Below are positions 4,789 through 9,779 of a DNA stretch of 9,779 nt, piece by piece. The DNA lies in the NCBI GenBank assembly GCA_023392755.1, contig JAEWNM010000006.1:1-9779 (forward strand), given 5' to 3'. The DNA comes from Bacillota bacterium. Lineage in GTDB: Bacteria > Bacillota > Clostridia > Christensenellales > Aristaeellaceae. The first letter of the stretch is position 1; each line of letters starts with the position of its first letter. Under the pieces are notes generated by a model. The model did no database searches. It was given only the letters and a program-made list of their open reading frames with translations, and was not told where the DNA came from. The position numbers and the translations under genes are program-made.

Positions 4789-7434
4789 TTATTTCTTTGC
4801 CGCCTGCTTTTCCATAATGGCCGCATGGGCCGCCGCCAGACGGGCGATGGGCACACGGTAGGGCGAGCAGGACACGTAGTTGAGCCCCACCTTGTGGCAG
4901 AACATGATGGAGGACGGATCGCCGCCATGCTCGCCGCAGATACCCAGTTTGATGTCGGGGCGGGTCTGCCTGCCAAGCTTGACCGACAGCTCAACCAGCT
5001 TGCCAACGCCTTCCTGGTCCAGGCGGGCGAAGGGATCGCTTTCGAAAATCTTGTTGCTATAGTAGGAATCCAGGAACTTGCCGGCATCGTCACGGCTGAA
5101 GCCAAAGGTCATTTGGGTCAGGTCGTTGGTGCCGAAGGAGAAGAATTCGGCTTCCTCGGCGATTTCGTCGGCGATGACGGCGGCACGGGGAATTTCGATC
5201 ATGGTGCCGATGTGGAACTTGATTTCCTCACCCGCCTCGGCAAACACCTTCTTGGCGGTGTCCAGAACAATCTGCTTGACGAAGGCCAGTTCCTTTTTGG
5301 CACCTACCAGGGGAATCATAATCTCCGGCACGATTTCATAGCCCGTTTCCTTTTTCACCTTCAGGGCAGCCTGCAGCACGGCGCGGGTCTGCATTTCGGC
5401 GATTTCGGGGAAGGTGACGGCCAGACGGCAGCCACGGTGGCCCATCATGGGATTGAATTCGTGGAGCGCATCGATTTTGGTAATGATCTTTTCGCTGGTG
5501 GTGTTCAGTTCCTTGGCCAAGGCGGCGATTTCTTCCGTCATGGACTTCTGGGGCAGGAACTCATGAAGCGGCGGATCAAGGTAGCGGATGGTCATGGGAC
5601 GGCCTTCCAATGCCTTGTACATGGCCTCGAAGTCGCCCTGCTGCATGGGCAGGATTTTGGCCAGCGCAACGCGGCGCTGAGCCTCGGTGTCGGCCAGGAT
5701 CATCTCGCGCACGGCGGCGATGCGGTCGGCTTCGAAGAACATGTGCTCGGTGCGGCAAAGGCCGATGCCCTCGGCGCCGAATTCAACAGCCTGCTTGGTA
5801 TCGCGGGGGGTGTCGGCATTGGTGCGGACCTTAAGCGTACGGGCGGCATCGGCCCACTTCATCAGCTTGGCGAAGTCGCCGGATACGGAAGCTTCCGTAG
5901 TGGCCACAAGGCCGGCGTACACATTGCCCGTAGAGCCGTCGATGGACAAGGCATCGCCCTCGTGGAACACCTTGTCACCAACGGTCAGCGTCTTTTTATG
6001 CTCGTTGATATGCAGCTCGCCGCAGCCGACGACAGCGGCGCGGCCCATGCCGCGGGCCACGACGGCAGCGTGGGAGGTCATGCCGCCGCGGGCTGTGAGA
6101 ATGCCCTTGGACAGGTCCATGCCCTCGATATCTTCGGGCGTGGTTTCCTCACGCACGAGAATAACGGCTTTGCCGGCGCGGCCGGCATCGGCGGCAGTAT
6201 CGGCGGTAAAGTAGACATAGCCGGCGGCGGCCCCGGGTGACGCAGGCAGGCCCTTGGCGATCACTTCCGCCTTTTTGAGGGCCGCAGTGTCAAAGTTGGG
6301 GTGCAGGAGCGTATCCAATTGCTTGGGTTCCACCTTCAGGACGGCTTCGTCGGTGGAAAGCATGCCTTCTTCCACCAGGTCCACAGCGATTTTCAAGGCG
6401 GCGGCGGCGGTACGCTTGCCGTTGCGGGTCTGAAGCATATACAGCTTGGCATGCTCAATGGTGAACTCTATATCCTGCATATCGCGGTAATGCTTTTCCA
6501 GTGTATCTGCGATTTTGGCAAACTGGTCATACACAGCCGGCATGGATTCATGAAGGGAAGCAATGGGCTGGGGAGTGCGGATACCGGCCACCACGTCTTC
6601 GCCCTGGGCGTTCATCAAATATTCGCCGTACAGCTTCTTTTCGCCTGTGGAAGGGTTGCGGGTAAAGGCAACACCGGTACCGGAATCATTGCCCATGTTG
6701 CCGAACACCATGCTCTGCACGTTGACGGCGGTGCCCCAGTCGCCGGGGATGTCGTTCATGCGGCGATAGTATATGGCGCGGGGGTTGTCCCAGGAACGGA
6801 ACACGGCCTTGATGGCCTCCATCAGTTGCACCTTGGGATCCTGGGGGAATTCCTCGCCCTTTTCACGCAGATAGATGGCCTTGAAGCGGCGGACAACTTC
6901 CTTGAGGTCTTCGGCATCAAGGTCGGTATCAAACTTGGCGCCTTTTTCTTGCTTAACGGCATCCAAAGCGCCTTCGAAAATGGATTTCTTGATCTCCATA
7001 ACCACGTCGGAGAACATATTGATGAAGCGGCGATAACTGTCATATGCAAAGCGCTCGTTGCCGGTTTGCTTTGCCAGGCCCTGAACAGCCACATCGTTGA
7101 GGCCCAGATTCAGGATGGTATCCATCATGCCGGGCATGGAGGCACGGGCGCCGGAACGAACGGATACCAGAAAGGGGTTGCTCAAATCGCCAAACTTCTT
7201 GCCGCAAATGACCTCGGTCTTGGCAAGAGCTTCATAAATCTGATCCACGATTTCCTTTGCAACCTGCTTGCCATCCTGGTAGTAACGGGTACATGCCTCT
7301 GTGGTGACGGTAAAGCCCTGGGGAACAGGCAGGCCGATGGCTGTCATCTCAGCCAAGTTTGCCCCTTTGCCGCCCAGCAGGTTTTTCATGCCGGCATTGC
7401 CTTCTTTAAATAGGTACACGTACTTAGTTGCCAT
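4789..7434 (-). CDS. ppdK: Pyruvate, phosphate dikinase
   Basis: The 881-residue enzyme interconverts pyruvate + ATP + Pi and phosphoenolpyruvate + AMP + PPi in the cytoplasm. In anaerobic Clostridia it works in glycolysis/gluconeogenesis and can use pyrophosphate. The N-terminal ATP-binding domain includes GGKGANLAEMTAIGLPVPQGF (residues about 21-41) and the RSGARASMPGMMDTILNLG segment (93-111). The swivelling phosphohistidine domain carries GGMTSHAAVVARG with the catalytic His at 455, the same number as in the Clostridium symbiosum enzyme. The C-terminal PEP/pyruvate barrel has GLCRTEHMF (Arg561), MIEIPRA (Glu747) and GICGEHGGDP with the catalytic Cys833. Length is normal and the reading frame is intact. 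It has its own promoters, leader, GGAGGAGG ribosome site and terminator, so it is probably monocistronic. Thr453, two residues before the catalytic His, is the site equivalent to that controlled by PDRP in plants, but no PDRP gene is in the window. Confidence 0.98.
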   Translation of the reverse strand: MATKYVYLFKEGNAGMKNLLGGKGANLAEMTAIGLPVPQGFTVTTEACTRYYQDGKQVAKEIVDQIYEALAKTEVICGKKFGDLSNPFLVSVRSGARASMPGMMDTILNLGLNDVAVQGLAKQTGNERFAYDSYRRFINMFSDVVMEIKKSIFEGALDAVKQEKGAKFDTDLDAEDLKEVVRRFKAIYLREKGEEFPQDPKVQLMEAIKAVFRSWDNPRAIYYRRMNDIPGDWGTAVNVQSMVFGNMGNDSGTGVAFTRNPSTGEKKLYGEYLMNAQGEDVVAGIRTPQPIASLHESMPAVYDQFAKIADTLEKHYRDMQDIEFTIEHAKLYMLQTRNGKRTAAAALKIAVDLVEEGMLSTDEAVLKVEPKQLDTLLHPNFDTAALKKAEVIAKGLPASPGAAAGYVYFTADTAADAGRAGKAVILVREETTPEDIEGMDLSKGILTARGGMTSHAAVVARGMGRAAVVGCGELHINEHKKTLTVGDKVFHEGDALSIDGSTGNVYAGLVATTEASVSGDFAKLMKWADAARTLKVRTNADTPRDTKQAVEFGAEGIGLCRTEHMFFEADRIAAVREMILADTEAQRRVALAKILPMQQGDFEAMYKALEGRPMTIRYLDPPLHEFLPQKSMTEEIAALAKELNTTSEKIITKIDALHEFNPMMGHRGCRLAVTFPEIAEMQTRAVLQAALKVKKETGYEIVPEIMIPLVGAKKELAFVKQIVLDTAKKVFAEAGEEIKFHIGTMIEIPRAAVIADEIAEEAEFFSFGTNDLTQMTFGFSRDDAGKFLDSYYSNKIFESDPFARLDQEGVGKLVELSVKLGRQTRPDIKLGICGEHGGDPSSIMFCHKVGLNYVSCSPYRVPIARLAAAHAAIMEKQAAKK

Positions 7435-7444
7435 GTTTCTGTGT

Positions 7445-7452
7445 CCTCCTCC
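7445..7452 (-). promoter_or_regulatory. Strong ribosome binding site of ppdK
   Basis: GGAGGAGG on the minus strand, ten bases before the ATG at 7434. It contains two overlapping GGAGG-like cores and fits a highly expressed metabolic enzyme. Confidence 0.75.
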
Positions 7453-7464
7453 ATGAAATAGTTG

Positions 7465-7481
7465 CGCATGTCAATCATGCG
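7465..7481 (-). repeat. Perfect 6-bp inverted repeat in the ppdK leader
   Basis: CGCATG and CATGCG arms (7476-7481 and 7465-7470) pair exactly around a five-base loop. It lies 12 bases upstream of the ppdK ribosome site, inside the predicted leader of about 105 bases. It could be a small RNA hairpin or a protein-binding palindrome. A chance occurrence is also possible. Confidence 0.4.
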
Positions 7482-7545
7482 GTAGAAAAGCATCAGGCAC
7501 ACAAAAAGAAGCATGCCAGGGCTTGTCCTTCCTAACATTCGCTTG

Positions 7546-7574
7546 ATTATACTATCTTTTTCCCCGTTTGGCAA
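7546..7574 (-). promoter_or_regulatory. ppdK promoter P1 (sigma-A type)
   Basis: On the minus strand TTGCCA (7569-7574), a 17-base spacer and a perfect TATAAT (7546-7551). Transcription would start near 7539 and give a leader of about 105 bases ahead of ppdK. Confidence 0.75.
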
Positions 7575-7575
7575 T

Positions 7576-7605
7576 ATCATACCAGGGATTTTCCGCATTG
7601 TACAA
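7576..7605 (-). promoter_or_regulatory. ppdK promoter P2 (sigma-A type, extended -10)
   Basis: On the minus strand TTGTAC (7600-7605), an 18-base spacer and TATGAT (7576-7581), with TG one base before the -10 (TGGTATGAT), an extended -10. It overlaps the -35 region of P1, so the two could not be occupied at the same time. The remaining stretch to the recG stop (7606-7695) shows no clear terminator or gene. Confidence 0.5.
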
Positions 7606-7695
7606 TAAAGGGGATGATTACGCCTGGAGTCAGCAGCCATTCAACCCTCTGGGCATTGCATGTGCGATGGCCTGCGGTATTTTTATCAGCTTTAT

Positions 7696-9714
7696 TCAGC
7701 TAAGCGACACCTGCAAAAGCCTGTGGGCGAAATCCTGCCGTGCCTGGGCCTTGATGATAGCCCACTCCACCCGCAGTTCCTTTTCCCGGCGCAGCTCCCG
7801 AAGGCACTTTTGCGTCTCGTCCAAAAGCTTAACGTCCCCATCCGTGGAAAGCCCCGGCAATAGCGGCGCGCCATGCTGCCTGGTGCCGAAAAACTCTCCC
7901 GGCCCCCTGAGCTGCAAATCCTTTCTGGCGATTTCAAACCCGTCATTTGTGGCGGCAAGCGTCTTAAGCCTCTCGTTGGGCTCGGCAAGCAAAAAGCACC
8001 AGCTCTGCGCGCCGCCGCGGCCTACCCTGCCGCGCAGCTGGTGAAGCTGGGACAAGCCGTAACGCTGGGCGTCCTCAATCACCATGACCGTAGCGTTTGG
8101 GACGTTGACCCCCACCTCGATGACCGTGGTGGCTACCAGCACCTGCAGCTCCCCCGCCGCAAAGGCCTCGAGCACCTCCGCCTTTTCCCCGGGGGACTGC
8201 CGTCCAAAAGTCAAACCGACCCGCAGGCCTTTGAGCGGCCCGTTTGTCAGCTCCGCATAATGGCTTTGGGCAGCCTTGACATCGGCCAAAGCCTCGCTTT
8301 CTTCCACCAGCGGGCATACGATATACGCCTGCCGCCCCATGGCCACCTCGCTTTTGATAAAACCATACATGGCGTCGCGCTTTGTTTCGGGCACAATGCG
8401 GGTAGTGACAGGCGTTCGGCCCGGCGGCAGCTCGTCCACCACCGATACATCCAGATCGCCGTAGAGAATCAATGCCAGGGTACGCGGAATGGGCGTAGCC
8501 GACATAACCAGTACATTGGGTGGGAGTTCCCCTGCCCCGCCGTCCGCTTTCCGGGACAGGGCCGTTCGCTGACGCACGCCGAAGCGGTGCTGCTCATCGG
8601 TTATGACAAGACCCAGGCGGCTGTATTCCACACCCTCCGATATCAGGGCATGGGTGCCGATCACCACCTGCCACGCTCCTGCCCGGATGGCACTCAAGGC
8701 CTGACGCCTTTCAGCCGCCTTCATGCCGCCCATCAAAAGCCCGCATGATATGCCAAGGGGCTGCAGCAATTGCTGCGCCCCTACGTAATGCTGGCGTGCC
8801 AGAATTTCGGTAGGGGCCATCAGCGCACCCTGATAGCCGTGTTTCACAGCCAGATACAGAGCGCCAAAGGCCAGCGCAGTCTTGCCCGATCCCACATCGC
8901 CCTGCACAAGCCTGGCCATGGGATGTGGCGCGGCAAGATCGTCCATGATTTCCTTAAGCACCCGGCGCTGGGCACCTGTAGGCGCAAAGGGCAGGCCTTG
9001 CCAAAAGGCATCCTCCTCCCCTTTGACCGCCGGTATGATAACGCCCCGTTCCTTTCTGTCCCGCATGATTCCAAGGGCGGCCTGGTACAGCAAAAGCTGC
9101 TCAAAGGAAAGCCTGCGCCGTGCGGATGCAAGGGATTCGCGGCTGTCGGGAAAATGTGCCTGGCGGATTGCGTAGTTCTTTTCACATAATCCATAGCGCA
9201 GCCGGAGACTGTTGGGCAGTGTCTCGGGACAGGTATCCTCCACCTGTGCCAGCGCAATCTGCACAAGGCCGCGCATGACCTTGCCCGGAAGCCCATCCAG
9301 CGGCCTATAGACGGGCGCGATCCCCGGTGCATCCTCCAGCGTGGGATTCAACAATTGCTTTTTTCCCCCGCGCTCCTCCACCCGGCCATACAAAAGCACC
9401 TGCGCCCGCGAGCCAATGGTTTTCTCCATCCAGGGCTGGTTGTACCAGACGCAGGCGATATGCCCCGTTTCATCCCACAGGGAAGCGGTAACGCTGTTAA
9501 GGCCTTTGAAGCGGTTAAGCCGTGGTTTGCCCTTGATGGAACCCATCACCGCCGCCGTCTGCCCCGGCGCAAGCTCTCCGATGGGTATAACCGCCGTTGT
9601 ATCCTTGTATCCGGTGGGCAAAAAAAACAAAAGATCGCGCAGCGAGATGATTCCCGCTGCGCGAAGAGATTCCAGCCGCGTTTTACCAACGCCGCGCAAA
9701 TCTTTCAGTTCCAT
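7696..9714 (-). CDS. recG: ATP-dependent DNA helicase RecG
   Basis: The 672-residue superfamily-2 helicase drives branch migration and rescues stalled replication forks. The N terminus has a helix-hairpin-helix-like start (LRGVGKTRLESLRAAGI) and an OB-fold wedge domain (about 50-130) that splits branched DNA. The motor follows: Walker A GDVGSGKTA (272-280), Walker B DEQH (373-376), motif III SATPIPRTL (405-413), motif V TTVIEVGVNVPNA (529-541) and motif VI HQLRGRVGRG (558-567). The C-terminal RGPGEFFGTRQHG matches the RecG translocation (TRG) motif. Length is typical. One oddity is LTFGRQSPGEK (501-511), where most RecG proteins read LHGRM-x-x-x-EK. The ATG is one base after the stop of the DAK2-domain gene, so the two are co-transcribed. 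No terminator is evident after recG, so readthrough into ppdK is possible. Confidence 0.97.
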   Translation of the reverse strand: MELKDLRGVGKTRLESLRAAGIISLRDLLFFLPTGYKDTTAVIPIGELAPGQTAAVMGSIKGKPRLNRFKGLNSVTASLWDETGHIACVWYNQPWMEKTIGSRAQVLLYGRVEERGGKKQLLNPTLEDAPGIAPVYRPLDGLPGKVMRGLVQIALAQVEDTCPETLPNSLRLRYGLCEKNYAIRQAHFPDSRESLASARRRLSFEQLLLYQAALGIMRDRKERGVIIPAVKGEEDAFWQGLPFAPTGAQRRVLKEIMDDLAAPHPMARLVQGDVGSGKTALAFGALYLAVKHGYQGALMAPTEILARQHYVGAQQLLQPLGISCGLLMGGMKAAERRQALSAIRAGAWQVVIGTHALISEGVEYSRLGLVITDEQHRFGVRQRTALSRKADGGAGELPPNVLVMSATPIPRTLALILYGDLDVSVVDELPPGRTPVTTRIVPETKRDAMYGFIKSEVAMGRQAYIVCPLVEESEALADVKAAQSHYAELTNGPLKGLRVGLTFGRQSPGEKAEVLEAFAAGELQVLVATTVIEVGVNVPNATVMVIEDAQRYGLSQLHQLRGRVGRGGAQSWCFLLAEPNERLKTLAATNDGFEIARKDLQLRGPGEFFGTRQHGAPLLPGLSTDGDVKLLDETQKCLRELRREKELRVEWAIIKAQARQDFAHRLLQVSLS

Positions 9715-9715
9715 G

Positions 9716-9779
9716 TCATTCCACCGAGATCAAATAATAATACAGGGGCTGGCCGCCCATGTGGGTTTCCACATCACAT
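9716..9779 (-). CDS. C-terminal end of a DAK2-domain (FakA/YloV-like) protein, cut by the window edge
   Basis: Only the last 20 codons are visible, CDVETHMGGQPLYYYLISVE, then TGA. The ending GGQPLYYYLISVE is characteristic of the C terminus of firmicute YloV/FakA proteins, the ATP-binding subunit of fatty-acid kinase. That enzyme phosphorylates fatty acids delivered by FakB proteins for phospholipid synthesis. The gene sits directly upstream of recG with one base between stop and start; in Bacillota yloV and recG are commonly neighbours, which supports the call. Nothing can be said of its catalytic residues. Confidence 0.75.
   Translation of the reverse strand, partial: CDVETHMGGQPLYYYLISVE

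Noticed and set aside
4702..7413. Long plus-strand open frames opposite ppdK (4702-6240 and 6301-7413)
   Set aside because: They are exact antisense to a complete ppdK with all catalytic motifs. Their Gly/His/Gln/Leu-rich translations are the usual product of reading a codon-biased gene backwards. They have no recognisable domain, and the first also runs through the ppdK terminator.
7386..7640. Small minus-strand frame across the ppdK leader
   Set aside because: It runs through both promoters, reads over the ppdK ribosome site and ends inside ppdK. It has no ribosome site of its own, and its hydrophobic stretch is short and not convincing as a leader peptide.
7873..8748. Plus-strand open frame opposite recG
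   Set aside because: It lies wholly inside a complete recG, has no known motif and has the composition of an antisense shadow.

Overview
The window looks like chromosomal DNA from a moderately GC-rich Bacillota, most likely an anaerobic member of the Clostridia. This rests on the DAK2-domain gene directly followed by recG, a typical firmicute pyruvate phosphate dikinase, strong AAGGAGG-type ribosome binding sites, sigma-A-like promoters and hairpin/U-tract terminators. No species can be named from the sequence alone.

All recognisable genes lie on the minus strand and read from right to left. At the right edge is the last 20 codons of a DAK2/FakA-like (YloV) gene. It is followed one base later by recG, a branched-DNA helicase. 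A 261-base gap with two tandem sigma-A-type promoters and a small leader hairpin precedes ppdK (pyruvate, phosphate dikinase), which ends at a strong intrinsic terminator. Next comes a monocistronic TetR-family regulator whose consensus promoter carries a perfect 12-bp palindrome over the predicted start of transcription, as expected for an autoregulated repressor. It ends in one or two hairpins.

The left third holds a three-gene unit. An ECF sigma factor with a GTG start overlaps by 14 bases with a membrane-anchored zinc-finger (zf-HC2) anti-sigma factor. This is followed by a large secreted protein that joins a beta-propeller-like N-terminal half to an ABC-type extracellular solute-binding domain. 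No permease or ATPase gene lies with it, and its signal peptide has no lipobox. The likely logic is an envelope-sensing sigma/anti-sigma switch that controls itself and this secreted binding protein; the signal and ligand are unknown.

The first 343 bases contain no convincing gene. They hold a dense run of eight inverted repeats, seven of them perfect with stems of 8 to 16 bp, packed into about 300 bp downstream of the solute-binding-protein gene. Three have U-rich tails on the plus strand and look like plus-strand terminators. One of these, at the extreme left, suggests that a plus-strand gene ends at or just outside the window edge. This palindrome cluster and the propeller/solute-binding fusion are the two features most worth following up.
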